64,000 bases of DNA from Micromonospora coriariae (GTDB lineage Bacteria; Actinomycetota; Actinomycetes; Mycobacteriales; Micromonosporaceae). The notes beneath the pieces are model-generated. The model ran no database searches. It worked only from the letters and a program-made list of their open reading frames with translations, and was not told the DNA's origin. Of the stretch, positions 16,575 through 26,285 are shown piece after piece. Numbering within the stretch: the stretch's first letter is position 1; each line of letters opens with the position of its first letter. The stretch spans positions 744,001-808,000 of the forward strand of contig NZ_LT607412.1 of assembly GCF_900091455.1 (NCBI RefSeq), in the 5' to 3' direction. Made by a program: the position numbers and the translations under genes.

Positions 16575-18185
16575 GTGAAGTCTAGAATCCTCCGGCGGGT
16601 CGCCGCGTCGGCCGTGGCGCTCGCCTGCGCCGTGCTGGGCACGGTGGCACTGCCGGCCGCCCCGGCGACCGCCAGCCCGATCCGCAACGCGACCGCCTGG
16701 TCGGTGCTGCTGTGCAAGTTCAGCGACAAGCCGGCCGAACCGAAGGCGCCGTCGTTCTTCGCCAACTTCCTCACCGCCGCCGGCATCGGCACCGGCGGGG
16801 TGGCGGACTACCTGGCCGACCAGTCCGGCGGGCGCGTCTCGCTGGCCGGCTCGGCGGTCCGGGGCTGGTACACCATGCCGTACACCCTCGCGCAGTTCCA
16901 GTCGATCGACCGGTGGACCCGGCTCCAGCGCTGCGTGGACACCGCGGCGACCGCCGGCTACGGGGTGCCGGCCGGAAACCGGATCGCAGTGATGCTCAAC
17001 GACTGGGTGGATTCCGGGGCGGCCGGCGGCCGGGTGCTGCTCGACCCGGGCGCCTGGAACGTCGGCTTCGCCGCGCACGAGATGCTGCACGGCTACAACC
17101 TGGGCCACTCGTTCTCCAACGACACCACCTACCAGAACGCGCCGTGGTCCCAGCCCGGCGAGTACGACGACCCGTGGGACGAGATGAGCGCGATGCACAT
17201 CCACGCCTTCGGCACCACGAACTACGGCACCAGCGCGGTCGGGCTCAACGGGCCGCACCGTGACGAGCTGGGCTGGCTGCCGAAGAACCGGGTGTTCACA
17301 ATGGCCGCCGACGGCGTGGGCTCGCGCACCCTCACCCTGGCGCCGCTGGAGGTGCCCGCGGCGAGCGGACCGCAGTTGGTCCGGATCCCGTTCGACCCCG
17401 CCGACCTGTTCCACTACTACACCGTCGAATTCCGTCGGAAGACCGGCTGGAGCGCCGGCATTCCGGCGGACACGGTGCTGCTGCACGAGGTCCGCAACGG
17501 CACCCCCACCCTGCTGCGCACCGGGCCAGGCGGCGGGCCGGCCCAGTCGCTCAACGCCAACGGCGTGCAGATCGGCGTGAACTGGGTGTCCGGCAACTCC
17601 GCGTCGGTGACGGTGACGACCGACGTGGTCAACCGCTGCCTGCAGGGGTACGTCTGGCGGGAGGCCCGCCCCGGTGACCTGGTCTGCGTCACCGGCGCCA
17701 CCCGCAGCCAGGTGTGGGCGGACAACGCCGCCGCGCCGAGCCGCTGGGTGAACGGCCCGTACGGTCCGCACACCTGCGTCGCCGGCTACGTGTGGCGCGA
17801 GGCGTACGCCGGGGACGACGTCTGCGTCACCGGCACCCAGCGCAGCCAGGCCGCCGCGGACAACGCCGCCGCCGCGTCCCGGCGCAACCCCGCCCGGCTG
17901 GTGTCCGGCCCGAACACCTGCGTCAGCGGGTACGTCTGGCGCGACGCCGACCAGTCGGACTACGTCTGCGTGACCGGCACGACCCGCTCCCAGGTGCTCG
18001 CGGACAACGCGGTCGCCGCGAGCCGGTGGGTCAGCGGCCCGTACGGTACGCACACCTGCGTCGCCGGCTACGTGTGGCGCGAGGCGTTCCTCGGCGACGA
18101 CGTCTGCGTCACCGGCTCCCAGCGCAGCCAGGCCGCGGCCGACAACGCCGCCGGCCCCGGCCGGGTGCTGCGCCCCGCGGGCTGA
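16575..18185 (+). CDS. Secreted zinc metalloprotease with four C-terminal Cys repeats
   Basis: 536 aa, exported. A signal peptide (RRVAASAVALACAVLGTVALPAAPATA) covers residues 7-33. The zinc motif HEMLHGYNLGH (His168) fits HExxHxxxxxH with a metzincin-like third ligand; WDEMSAMH downstream could supply the Met-turn. Up to about residue 350 the sequence resembles M6-like secreted peptidases. After that come four 46-48-residue repeats, each with CxxGYVWREAxxGDxVCVTG...RSQ..ADNAAA, probably disulfide-stabilised substrate- or wall-binding units. The start is GTG at 16575 with GGGAG seven bases upstream. Confidence 0.8.
   Translation: MKSRILRRVAASAVALACAVLGTVALPAAPATASPIRNATAWSVLLCKFSDKPAEPKAPSFFANFLTAAGIGTGGVADYLADQSGGRVSLAGSAVRGWYTMPYTLAQFQSIDRWTRLQRCVDTAATAGYGVPAGNRIAVMLNDWVDSGAAGGRVLLDPGAWNVGFAAHEMLHGYNLGHSFSNDTTYQNAPWSQPGEYDDPWDEMSAMHIHAFGTTNYGTSAVGLNGPHRDELGWLPKNRVFTMAADGVGSRTLTLAPLEVPAASGPQLVRIPFDPADLFHYYTVEFRRKTGWSAGIPADTVLLHEVRNGTPTLLRTGPGGGPAQSLNANGVQIGVNWVSGNSASVTVTTDVVNRCLQGYVWREARPGDLVCVTGATRSQVWADNAAAPSRWVNGPYGPHTCVAGYVWREAYAGDDVCVTGTQRSQAAADNAAAASRRNPARLVSGPNTCVSGYVWRDADQSDYVCVTGTTRSQVLADNAVAASRWVSGPYGTHTCVAGYVWREAFLGDDVCVTGSQRSQAAADNAAGPGRVLRPAG
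17637..18185 (+). repeat. Four tandem 46-48-aa coding repeats
   Basis: Repeat units begin with the first Cys at 17637, 17775, 17919 and 18057 (spacings 138, 144 and 138 bp). Each encodes two cysteines, GYVWR and a closing ADNA(A/V)xxSR. Units 2 and 4 are closest to each other (both VCVTG-(T/S)QRSQAAADNAA), suggesting that a two-unit block was duplicated. Confidence 0.85.
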
Positions 18186-18195
18186 CCGCTGGCGT

Positions 18196-18229
18196 CCCGA
18201 TCAGGCGGGCATCCCCCCGCCCGATCGGG
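18196..18229. terminator. Hairpin terminator between metalloprotease and ROK regulator
   Basis: CCCGATC-A-GGCGGG pairs with CCCGCC-C-GATCGGG around a six-base loop, one internal mismatch in a 14-bp stem. It lies between converging genes. Confidence 0.75.
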
Positions 18230-18312
18230 TGCCGGCACGAACGCCGAGCAGGTCACCGGAGGCCGCCGGGCCGGCTGCCGCCGCACTGGCGGGCTCACCG
18301 CCCGCGGCGCGG

Positions 18313-19575
18313 CTACGCCGGGTCGTCGGCGCCCAACTGGCCCGTGACGCCGACGTTCAGCGGGTCGGCCAGCAACTTGTCGAAGGCCAGTTCGGCGGCA
18401 CCGATCAGGACGGCGTCCCGGCCGAGCGCCGCCGCCTCCAGCCGTAGGTGCTCGCGGGAACCCGGCAGCGGCATGGCACCCAACCGGCTGCGAACCGTGT
18501 CCGCCCCGGCGATGAAGACGTCGCGCAGCGAGCCGCCGAACACCACGGCGTCCGGGTTGACCACGTTGACCAGGTTGGCCACGCCGAAGCCGAGCCAGTC
18601 GGCGACCTGCTCGACCGCCTGCCGGGCGGTCCGGTCGCCGGCGGCCGCCGCACCCAGCACCTCGGCCACCGCCGCACGGTCGCCAGGGTCCCGACCGGCG
18701 TGCCGCAGCAGCGCGGCCTCGCCGATCTCGGTCTCCCAGCAGCCGCGGGAGCCGCAGCCGCAGAGCAGCCCGTTCGGGTTGACCACCATGTGGCCGACCT
18801 TGCCGCTGTGGCCGCGGTGCCCGATCACCAGCCGGCCGTCGACGATGATGCCGGCGCTGATGCCGAGGTCACCGTGCAGGTAGATGAGATCGTCGATGCC
18901 GGCCGCCACGCCACGGATGTGCTCGGCCAGGCCGGCGATGTCGGCCAGGTCTCCGGCCACGAAGCCCGGGCCGGCGACGAACTCGGCCTCGAGCGCGACG
19001 CCCAGACTCTCGTCGACGCCGGCGATCCGGATGCTGCCGTCCGCCTCGCAGGTGGTGTCGGTGACCGCGACCGCGCCACCGACCAGCAGCGCGTCGGCGG
19101 CCACGGAGCGTTCCATGTCGCGGACGAGGTCGGCCAGCGGCCCGACCGCGTCGACCGCCGTCATGCCACCGGGGCGGGCGACCTCGCGCAGGTCCAGGAT
19201 GCGCCCACCCAGGCCGACCCGGGCCGCGCGCAGTCGGTCCGCGTCGATGCTCAGCGCGCGGGCGTAGACCCGGTCGGATCGGGGGCTGACCACCAGCGAC
19301 GGCCGGCCTGCCCGGCGGGCGGTGGTCGGCGCCTCCTCGGTGACCAGGCCACTGGCGACCAGGTCGGCCGCGAGCGCGCCGATGGTGCTGCGGTTGAGGC
19401 CGAGGCGGCTGGTCAGCTCGGCCCGGGACGTCGGCCCGTGCAGGTGGACGTAGCGCAGGACGGCGCCGAGGTTCTGCCGCCGGATCTCCTCCTGGCTCGC
19501 GCCGGGAACGGAGGGCAGCGGGGATTCGGGGTTACGGCCGACGCCGGCTGGCCTGGCCCGGACTGGTGACGCCAC
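18313..19575 (-). CDS. ROK-family transcriptional regulator (XylR-like)
   Basis: 420 aa. The N-terminal winged helix at about residues 30-85 (RQNLGAVLRYVHLHGPTSRAELTSRLGLNRSTIGALAADLV) is followed by a ROK domain with the zinc-binding motif GCGSRGCWE. These bind sugars and control the linked transporter and catabolic genes. It is the last gene after the xylose-type importer, separated from it by a strong hairpin; that position suggests it represses xylGHF and is made at a lower level. The GTG start at 19575 has AAGGAGGT seven bases upstream. Confidence 0.88.
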   Translation of the reverse strand: MASPVRARPAGVGRNPESPLPSVPGASQEEIRRQNLGAVLRYVHLHGPTSRAELTSRLGLNRSTIGALAADLVASGLVTEEAPTTARRAGRPSLVVSPRSDRVYARALSIDADRLRAARVGLGGRILDLREVARPGGMTAVDAVGPLADLVRDMERSVAADALLVGGAVAVTDTTCEADGSIRIAGVDESLGVALEAEFVAGPGFVAGDLADIAGLAEHIRGVAAGIDDLIYLHGDLGISAGIIVDGRLVIGHRGHSGKVGHMVVNPNGLLCGCGSRGCWETEIGEAALLRHAGRDPGDRAAVAEVLGAAAAGDRTARQAVEQVADWLGFGVANLVNVVNPDAVVFGGSLRDVFIAGADTVRSRLGAMPLPGSREHLRLEAAALGRDAVLIGAAELAFDKLLADPLNVGVTGQLGADDPA

Positions 19576-19628
19576 GGTCAGACCTCCTTCCGGATCGGTA
19601 CCGGCTGGTGCGGGGGTGCCAGGACGAC

Positions 19629-19662
19629 GATGGGTCCCGGAACACGAGATCCGGGACCCATC
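19629..19662 (-). terminator. Intercistronic hairpin after the binding-protein gene
   Basis: A perfect 13-bp stem (GATGGGTCCCGGA with its complement) around an 8-base loop lies 26 bp after the xylF-like stop and before the ROK gene. It probably reduces read-through into the regulator and protects the upstream mRNA 3' end. Confidence 0.75.
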
Positions 19663-19687
19663 GGTGTCACTGCCTACCGTGTGGTGC

Positions 19688-20791
19688 TTACTTGGTGAGC
19701 GGCGCGAGCTTCGGGTCGTTGGCGTACGCCTCAGCCGCGTTCGCCTTGGTGACGGCGACCGGCGGGAGCAGGTACGTGTCGACGACCTTGCTGCCGTTGT
19801 TGTAGGACTTGGTGTCGTTCACCTGCGGGGTGTCACCGGCCTGGAGGGCCTTGACCATGTTGATGGTCTCCTTGACCAGGTTCCGCGTGTCCTTGTTGAT
19901 CGTCATGTACTGCTCGCCAGCGACGATCGACTTGACCGACTCGACCTCGGAGTCCTGACCGGTGACAACCGGGACCTTCTTGCCAGCACCCTTGATCGAG
20001 GTGATGATCGCGCGGGCCAGGGTGTCGTTCGGGGAGAGGACGCCGTCCAGCTCCTTGTTGCCGTAGGTCGAGGTCAGCAGCTGGTCCATACGGGCCTGCG
20101 CACCCTCGGCCTTCCAGCCCTGGATGGCGGTCTGCTTGACGTCGGTCTGCTTCGAGGCGACGACCACGGTGCCCTTGTCGATCTCCGGCTTGAGCACGCT
20201 CATCGCGCCGTTGAAGAAGACACCGGCGTTGTTGTCGTCCGGCGAGCCGGAGAACAGCTCGATGTTGTACGGGCCGTTCGGCTTCTTGGCCTTCATGCCC
20301 TCGAGCAGGGCCTGGCCCTGGAGCTGGCCGACCTTGAAGTTGTCGAACGCGACGTAGTAGTCGAGGTCCGGCGTGTTGGTGATGAGCCGGTCGTACGCGA
20401 TGACCTTCACACCGGCGGTGTGGGCCGCGGCGACCTGGGTCGAGAGCTGCGCGGCGTCGGTCGCGCCGATGACGATGACCTTGGCGCCCTTGGTGACCAT
20501 GGCGGTGATCTGGGCCTGCTGGTCGGCCACCGTGGTCGACGCGCCGGCGTACTGCACGTCACCCTGGAAGCCGGCCTCCTTGAGGCCGTTGGTGAACAGG
20601 TCACCGGCGAGGACCCAGTTCTCCGAGGTCTTGGCCGGGAGGGCCACGCCGATCAGCGAGTTCGCCGGGAAGCCCTTGGCGGCCTCGCCGCCGGAGCCGC
20701 TGTCGCCGTCGCGGCCGGAGCCGCAGCCGGCGAGAGCCAGCATGGCGGCGGCGCTGATGGCAACCACCGACGTGCCGAAGAATTTACGCAT
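19688..20791 (-). CDS. xylF: Sugar-binding lipoprotein of a CUT2 ABC importer (xylose-type)
   Basis: 367 aa. A lipoprotein signal peptide (SAAAMLALAGCGSG; lipobox LAGC at about residue 22) is followed by a periplasmic-binding-protein type I fold: two lobes with [47 protein letters not shown] and GVLSPNDTLARAIITSIKG. YDRLI and ELFSGSPDDNNA are typical of XylF/ChvE-type receptors for xylose, glucose or arabinose. It delivers sugar to the permease and ATPase encoded upstream. The gene is close in sequence to the other ChvE-type gene at 51946, so exact sugar specificity is inferred from the ROK/XylR neighbour only. Confidence 0.85.
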   Translation of the reverse strand: MRKFFGTSVVAISAAAMLALAGCGSGRDGDSGSGGEAAKGFPANSLIGVALPAKTSENWVLAGDLFTNGLKEAGFQGDVQYAGASTTVADQQAQITAMVTKGAKVIVIGATDAAQLSTQVAAAHTAGVKVIAYDRLITNTPDLDYYVAFDNFKVGQLQGQALLEGMKAKKPNGPYNIELFSGSPDDNNAGVFFNGAMSVLKPEIDKGTVVVASKQTDVKQTAIQGWKAEGAQARMDQLLTSTYGNKELDGVLSPNDTLARAIITSIKGAGKKVPVVTGQDSEVESVKSIVAGEQYMTINKDTRNLVKETINMVKALQAGDTPQVNDTKSYNNGSKVVDTYLLPPVAVTKANAAEAYANDPKLAPLTK

Positions 20792-20842
20792 GGGAGGACT
20801 TGCCTTTCTGATAATTGAGACGGGTGGAGAGGTCGGTGGCCG

Positions 20843-22141
20843 TCAGCCGGACACCGCAGCCTTGGCGGGCTCGCGCTCCGCGTCCGGCGGTGAGGCGGGT
20901 GGGGCGGCGTCCTCGCGACGGAACGGTCGCATCAGACTTCCGATGATGGAGAAGCGCCCCTGGCTCTTGTTGTAGACGTCGATCGCGACGGCCAGCAGCA
21001 GGACCAGGCCCTTGATGATCTGGACGCGGTCGGTGCCGACGCCCATCAGTTGCAGACCGTTGTTGAGCACGGCCATGACGAGACCACCAACGATCGATCC
21101 GCTGATGGTTCCGATACCGCCGGAGACGGCCGCGCCACCGATGAAGACCGCGGCGATCGCGTCCAGTTCCCAGCCGTTACCGTCCTGCGGTCCGGAGGCC
21201 GCCGAGCGGGCCACGAAGATCATGCCGGCCAGGGCGGCCAGGACGGACATGTTCATCATGACGAGGAAGTTGACCCGCTTGAGCTTCACACCGGACAGCT
21301 CCGCGGCCCGGGAGTTGCCGCCGACCGCGTAGATGTGCCGGCCGCCGGCCGTGTTGCGGGTGTAGAAGGAGTAGGCGATGACCAGCGCCACCAGGATGAT
21401 GCCGGAAATCGGGAAACTGGTGCCGACGCGACCGCTGGCGAAGCGCAGCGAGGCGAAGGCGATCACGCCGACCATGACGGCCATCCGCAGGATCGAGATC
21501 CACATCGGCGCGGGGTCCGCGTCCATCGCCCGGCGGGTCTGGCGCAGCCGCAGCTCCCGCCAGACCAGGGCCACCGCCGCGGCCAGGCCGAGCAGCAGCG
21601 TGGCGTTGTTGTAGCCGGTGTTCGGACCGAACTCGGGCAGGAAGCCTGCGCCGATCTCCCGGAAGCCCTCCGGCACCGGAACGGTGCTCGCGTTACCGAT
21701 GAACTGGTTGCCGCCGCGGAAGAGCAGCATGCCGGCCAGGGTGACGATGAACGCCGGTACCCCGATGTAGGCCACCCAGAAGCCCTGCCAGGCGCCGATC
21801 ACCGCGCCGATGGCCAGACCGAACAGGATGGCGACTGGCCAGGGCAGGTTCCACTCGGCCATCGACTTGGCGACCAGGATGCCGGCGATCGCCGCGACCG
21901 AGCCGACCGACAGGTCGATGTGCCCGGCGACGATCACCATCAGCATGCCGATGGCCAGGATGAGGATGTACGAGTTCTGCTGGAACAGCGCGATCAGGTT
22001 GTCCGATCGCAGGGTCAGCCCGTCGGTCAGGATCTGGAACAGCAGGACGATCGCCACCAACGTGAAGATCATGCCGAACTGACGGGCGTTGGAGGTGGTG
22101 CCTCCAAACAGGTTCTTCTGAAGGTCCTTCAATCGGCTCAT
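20843..22141 (-). CDS. xylH: CUT2 sugar ABC permease (xylose-type)
   Basis: 432 aa membrane protein of the AraH/RbsC/XylH family with about ten to twelve helices. Family signatures seen are [43 protein letters not shown] and [34 protein letters not shown]. The family is usually 320-430 aa; the longer size here comes from an extended mid-loop (residues about 170-220). Its start overlaps the ATPase stop as ATGA, and xylF follows after 51 bp, so the order is ATPase-permease-receptor. The C-terminal tail is charged ([19 protein letters not shown]). Confidence 0.9.
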   Translation of the reverse strand: MSRLKDLQKNLFGGTTSNARQFGMIFTLVAIVLLFQILTDGLTLRSDNLIALFQQNSYILILAIGMLMVIVAGHIDLSVGSVAAIAGILVAKSMAEWNLPWPVAILFGLAIGAVIGAWQGFWVAYIGVPAFIVTLAGMLLFRGGNQFIGNASTVPVPEGFREIGAGFLPEFGPNTGYNNATLLLGLAAAVALVWRELRLRQTRRAMDADPAPMWISILRMAVMVGVIAFASLRFASGRVGTSFPISGIILVALVIAYSFYTRNTAGGRHIYAVGGNSRAAELSGVKLKRVNFLVMMNMSVLAALAGMIFVARSAASGPQDGNGWELDAIAAVFIGGAAVSGGIGTISGSIVGGLVMAVLNNGLQLMGVGTDRVQIIKGLVLLLAVAIDVYNKSQGRFSIIGSLMRPFRREDAAPPASPPDAEREPAKAAVSG

Positions 22142-23685
22142 CGTGTCAACATCTTCTTCGTAGAGGTCATCTGCTTCATGAGGGTCTCGGGGTCCGCATC
22201 CTCGCGGGCGATCTCGCCCGTGATGGCGCCTTCGAACACGGTGTAGATGCGGTCGCAGAGCCCGATCAGCTCAGGCAGTTCCGAGGAGATGACGACGACG
22301 CCCTTCCCCTGGTCGGCGAGCCGCTGGATGATGCCGTAGATCTCGTACTTGGCACCCACGTCGATGCCGCGCGTCGGCTCGTCGAGGATCAGCAGGTCCG
22401 GGTCGGTGAACATCCACTTCGCCAGCACCACCTTCTGCTGGTTACCGCCGGAGAGCTTCGAGACGCCCTCGTCGACCGTCGGAGCCTTGGTCCGCAACTC
22501 CTTGCGGTATGCCTCGGCCGCCGTGTACTCCTCCACCTGGTCGAGGACACCGTGGTGCGTGATCTTGGACAGCTTGGCGGCCACCGTCGACGACTTGATG
22601 TCGTCGAGCAGGTTGAGGCCGATCGCCTTGCGGTCCTCGCTGACGTACGCGAGGCCGTTGGCGATCGCGTCCGCCACCGACTTGAGCACGATCTCCTTGC
22701 CGTCCTTGATGATCGTGCCCGACTCGTACACGCCGTAGGAGCGACCGAAGATGCTCATCGCCAACTCGGTACGACCCGCGCCCATCAAGCCGGCGAAACC
22801 GACGATCTCGCCGCGGCGCACCACGAAGCTCTCGTTCTTGCAGACCTGGCGGTCGGCGGAGATCGGGTGCCGGACGTTCCAGTTGCGGACCTCGAAGAAG
22901 ACCTCACCGATCTTCGGCGTGTGGTCCGGGAACCGGCTGCTCAGCTCGCGGCCGACCATGCCCCGCACGATCCGGTCCTCGTCGATGCCGTCCTCGGTGA
23001 CCTCGAGGGTCTCCACCGTCCGGCCGTCGCGCAGGATCGTGATCTGGTTGGCGATCGCCGCGATCTCGTTGAGCTTGTGCGAGATCATGATCGAGGTGAT
23101 GCCCCTGGACCGGAACCCGCGCAGCAGGTCCAGCAGGTGTCGGGAGTCGGCCTCGTTCAGCGCCGCGGTCGGCTCGTCCAGGATGAGCAGTTTGACGTCC
23201 TTGGCGAACGCCTTCGCGATCTCCACGAGCTGTTGCTTGCCGACCCCGATGTCCTTGATCAGGGTGTCCGGGTCCTCCTGTAGACCGACCCGGGCCATCA
23301 GGTCCAGCGCCATCCGGTTCGCGGCCGTCCAGTCGATCGCGCCCCGCTTGCGCGGTTCGTTGCCGAGGAAGATGTTCTCGGCGATCGACATGTGCGGGAT
23401 GAGCGCGAGTTCCTGGTGGATGATCACGATCCCGGCGTGCTCGCTGGCGCGGATGTCGGAGAACCGGGCCTCCGCGCCCTGGTAGACGATCTGGCCGTCG
23501 TAGGTGCCGTACGGGTAGACCCCGCTCAGAACCTTCATCAGGGTCGACTTCCCCGCGCCGTTCTCACCCGCGATGGCATGGATCTCGCCGGCGCGAACCA
23601 CCAGGTTGACGTCGGAGAGGGCCTTGACTCCGGGAAACTCCTTGGTGATGGAGCGCATCTCAAGGAGGATGGGCACGTCGCTCAT
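22138..23685 (-). CDS. xylG: CUT2 sugar ABC ATPase with two nucleotide-binding domains (xylose-type)
   Basis: 515 aa cytoplasmic ATPase energising the XylFH importer. Domain 1 has Walker [10 protein letters not shown], signature [13 protein letters not shown] and Walker [14 protein letters not shown]. Domain 2 has a degenerate Walker A (GLMGAGRTE), signature LSGGNQQKV and [14 protein letters not shown]. Tandem domains of this length are standard for XylG/MglA/MmsA. The start at ATG 23685 is preceded by GAGGTGG at eight bases; an upstream GTG (23697) overlaps that site. It is the first gene of the operon. Confidence 0.92.
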   Translation of the reverse strand: MSDVPILLEMRSITKEFPGVKALSDVNLVVRAGEIHAIAGENGAGKSTLMKVLSGVYPYGTYDGQIVYQGAEARFSDIRASEHAGIVIIHQELALIPHMSIAENIFLGNEPRKRGAIDWTAANRMALDLMARVGLQEDPDTLIKDIGVGKQQLVEIAKAFAKDVKLLILDEPTAALNEADSRHLLDLLRGFRSRGITSIMISHKLNEIAAIANQITILRDGRTVETLEVTEDGIDEDRIVRGMVGRELSSRFPDHTPKIGEVFFEVRNWNVRHPISADRQVCKNESFVVRRGEIVGFAGLMGAGRTELAMSIFGRSYGVYESGTIIKDGKEIVLKSVADAIANGLAYVSEDRKAIGLNLLDDIKSSTVAAKLSKITHHGVLDQVEEYTAAEAYRKELRTKAPTVDEGVSKLSGGNQQKVVLAKWMFTDPDLLILDEPTRGIDVGAKYEIYGIIQRLADQGKGVVVISSELPELIGLCDRIYTVFEGAITGEIAREDADPETLMKQMTSTKKMLTR

Positions 23686-24192
23686 CGCTCGTACCACCTC
23701 GCCAACGTCATCGGTTGCCTCCGGAAGGTTTGACCTTCACTCGGTTTTGTTGTTGACGGCAACGTATTGCGGTGGAAGGGTCATCCGCAAGGCGAGGGCC
23801 TGTTGAAAATGTAACAATCCGGCAATATCGACGTCGCGCAGTGTTCACACGCCCCAGCAGTCGCCGGAGCCCCACCGGAGACCCGACCGCCCCTCACCGG
23901 ACCTCCATCGACCCGGCGTGACGGGCCGATCGACCTCGGCCATCGTCCCGGGCCCGCCAGCAGGCACAACGCGCTCCGAGCGGCTGGCGAAGCACCGCGA
24001 GCGGACGCCGACGCCATCGAGCCATCCTGATCGTCAGCCCCCCGACGACCTCGACCAACGCCGATGCGACCCACCCCGGCCGGCGATGTGATCAACGCCT
24101 CGGGCGGACGACCGCCGGCGGATGATCTCGCCCGACCAAGACCAGGATCACCGCGTACGTCGGCTTCCCGGGGCCCCACTACCCTCGGGTCC
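23686..24192 (-). promoter_or_regulatory. Regulatory gap upstream of xylG, otherwise empty
   Basis: This 507-bp stretch holds no convincing gene. Reading toward xylG, TTGCGG (23790-23785) and ATACGT (23767-23762) have 17-bp spacing and could be the operon promoter. A perfect inverted repeat GAAGGT-TTG-ACCTTC (23724-23738) lies in the predicted leader and could be an operator. The 23800-24190 part is GC-rich and I see nothing in it. Confidence 0.35.
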
Positions 24193-24615
24193 ATGGGAGA
24201 TCCGTTCCGGGTACGCATCACTGTTCGTGGCTACGAGCTGGACACCCAGGGCCACCTGAACCAGGCCGTCTACCTCCAGTACGGCGAGCACGCCCGGTGG
24301 GAGTGCCTGCGCGCGGCCGGCATCGCGCAGGACCGGCTTCTCGCCGCCGGCGTGGGACCGGTCGCCATGGAGGTGACCGTGAAGTACCTGCGGGAGCTAC
24401 GCGGCGGCGACGAGGTGGACGTCTCCTGCCAGTTCCGCTGGGGTGAGGGTCGCGCCTTTCACATCGACCAGGACTACACCCTGCCGGACGGGACCCCGGT
24501 GGCGCGGCTGACCGGGGTGGGCGGGCTGCTGGACCTGTCGAGCCGGCGGCTGGTGCCCGACCCGCGCGGGCGGTTCCGGGAGCTGGCCACCGACCCGGCG
24601 CCACTCAACCTCTGA
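24193..24615 (+). CDS. Hot-dog-fold acyl-CoA thioesterase
   Basis: 140 aa, cytoplasmic, 4-hydroxybenzoyl-CoA thioesterase-type. The N-terminal VRGYELDTQGHLNQAVYLQYGEHARWE is the family signature (Asp near residue 17 and the GHLNQ loop form the active site). Then come the central helix and strands VGPVAMEVTVKYLRELRGGDEVDVSC and FHIDQDYTLPDGTPVARLTG. Such enzymes hydrolyse acyl-CoA thioesters; the substrate is unknown. ATG 24193 is used; an upstream extension to 24064 is Pro/Ala-rich and unsupported. Confidence 0.85.
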   Translation: MGDPFRVRITVRGYELDTQGHLNQAVYLQYGEHARWECLRAAGIAQDRLLAAGVGPVAMEVTVKYLRELRGGDEVDVSCQFRWGEGRAFHIDQDYTLPDGTPVARLTGVGGLLDLSSRRLVPDPRGRFRELATDPAPLNL

Positions 24616-24637
24616 CGGCCGGCCGGGGCGCCGGCGC

Positions 24638-25812
24638 TCACGGGCGCAGAACCGCCTTGATCACCCCGTTCTCCCGGCGGTCGAAGCTGCGTACAGCTCG
24701 GGCGCGTCGGCGAGGGTGCCGTGGTGGGTGACGATCACGCTGGGCCGGGCTCGGCCGGAGACGACCAGGTCACGCAGCAGCACCGTGTAACGGCGGTCGT
24801 GGGTACGGCCGAACCGGACCGAGACGCCCTTGCTGAACAGCGTTCCCCACGGTGCCGTCAATTCCTCCCTGGCGCTCGCGCCGGGGCGCGGTTGCAGGTC
24901 CTTCTCCGGGTACACGCCGGCGACCGCGATCGCTCCGGCCGGGTTGACCAGCCGGGCCGCGTCCGCGATGACCTGGTCGGGGCGCTCCTGGTCCGGGCGT
25001 TCGCGGTCGCGGGCCTGGAACCCGACGGCGTCGACGACCTTGTCGATCCCGCCCAGCTTCTCCTCGCCCAACGGCAGTCCCGCGCGGGCCCTCTCCGCGC
25101 GGATCTGCTCCACGGGGTCGCCGCGGCGGAAGTCGACCGGCACCGCGCCGATCTCACCGGCCTTGTCCAGCCGGGCGTCCACACCGTCCACGCAGTACAC
25201 CACCCTGGCCCCGCGGATCAGCGCCGAGTACGCGCTGAGCAGGCCGATGGTGCCGGCGCCGAACACGGCGACCGTGTCGCCGGGCTCGACCCCGGCGAGG
25301 GTCGCGGTGGCGTGCCACCCGGTGACGAACGCGTCGGCGAGCAGCACGAAGTCGTCCTCGTACCCGTCACCCGGCTCCCCGGGGACGGGTACGCAGTTCG
25401 CGTCGGCCCACGGCACGCGCAGCAGGTCGGCCTGCGCACCCCGGTACGGGCCCATACCGGCGTAGCCGTACGCGGCACCCGGCCCCTCCGCGCGGACGCG
25501 CAGGCAGGCGGCCGAGAGCCCGCGGGCGCACATCACGCAGGTTCCGCAGAACAGGTGCGTGGGGATCACCACGCGAGTGCCCGGACGGACCGTCTGGACG
25601 GCGCTGCCCACCTGCTCGATCACGCCCAGCGGTTCGTGGCCGAACACCAGGCCGGGTTCGGCTCCGGTCCGCCCGTCGTACATGTGCAGGTCGGTGCCGC
25701 ACAGAGCGGTGGAGGTGATCCGCACGAGCGCGTCGGTCCCCGCCTCCAGCGTCGCGTCCGGGACCTCCCGCACCTCGACGGTCCGGACGTCCGCGTAGAC
25801 GACGGCCCTCAT
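24638..25812 (-). pseudogene. Zinc-dependent alcohol/formaldehyde dehydrogenase, C-terminally frameshifted
   Basis: Medium-chain dehydrogenase. The catalytic zinc region CGTDLHMYDGR, GHEPLGVIEQVG, a structural zinc Cys cluster CGTCVMCARGLSAAC and a Rossmann motif VAVFGAGTIGLLSAYSA are intact, as in glutathione-independent formaldehyde dehydrogenase-like enzymes. Near 24685 the frame breaks. The expected end FDRRENGVIKAVLRP followed by TGA at 24638 is readable in the next frame, so one base appears to be missing. As sequenced the protein stops at 24661 with the tail STAGRTG (383 aa). Either a real mutation or a sequencing error; most catalytic parts remain, so partial activity is possible. Confidence 0.8.
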
Positions 25813-25961
25813 CTGGACTCCCCACTCCGACGGCGGACGACGTTCTTCCCGCGAGCGGGGCGTTCATGCCACCGGCGGACGCTTCGACCGTCCCGGGGGC
25901 GTCGACGTTGCGACGCCCCCGGCGCGGGGGTGTTCGGAGGCCGGTGCGGCTCGGGCGGCCG

Positions 25962-26201
25962 CTACTCGGCTGTGGCCCCGCTCTGCTGCTGCCGGAACTG
26001 GTCGACCGGAAGGCCACCGCGACCCCAGTTCTCGGTGTCGACCTCGTCGATCACCACGAAGGTCGACGTCAACGGCTTGTTCAGGACGTCGCGCAGCAGT
26101 TCGCTCACGCCCTTGATGAGGGCGGCCTTCTCCTCGGCGGTCGCCGCGGACGTGCCCGGCGTGTTGCCCTCGCGAGTGATCTGGATGGTGACGATCGGCA
26201 T
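25962..26201 (-). CDS. 4-oxalocrotonate tautomerase-family protein
   Basis: 79 aa. After removal of the initiator Met the protein begins with Pro (PIVTIQITREG), the catalytic base of this family. The length and the FVVIDEVDTENWGRGG region also fit. Members convert enol to keto acids in aromatic breakdown or act as dehalogenases. It is divergent from the TetR gene with two palindromic operators between, so it is a likely target of that repressor. The gene is otherwise alone, and its substrate is unknown. Confidence 0.86.
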   Translation of the reverse strand: MPIVTIQITREGNTPGTSAATAEEKAALIKGVSELLRDVLNKPLTSTFVVIDEVDTENWGRGGLPVDQFRQQQSGATAE

Positions 26202-26235
26202 TGTCGGCTCCTCGGATCTCGCCCGGAATGACCAC

Positions 26236-26253
26236 TAGACGACTGGTCGACTA
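26236..26253. promoter_or_regulatory. TetR operator 1
   Basis: TAGACGAC-TG-GTCGACTA is an inverted repeat with one mismatch (7 of 8 pairs). It lies 35 bp upstream of the tautomerase start and next to operator 2. Confidence 0.7.
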
Positions 26254-26257
26254 AAGC

Positions 26258-26275
26258 TAGCCGACCGGTCGGGTA
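26258..26275. promoter_or_regulatory. TetR operator 2
   Basis: TAGCCGACCGGTCGGGTA is palindromic except for one pair. Its centre is 22 bp from that of operator 1, that is two helix turns, so two dimers could bind on the same face. It ends ten bases before the TetR start codon. Confidence 0.7.
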
Positions 26276-26285
26276 TCGTCAAAGC

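Noticed and set aside
17637..18185. Tandem repeats as a possible CRISPR or minisatellite
   Set aside because: The units are in frame, 138-144 bp long, diverged at third positions and encode conserved Cys/Trp patterns, so they are protein repeats.
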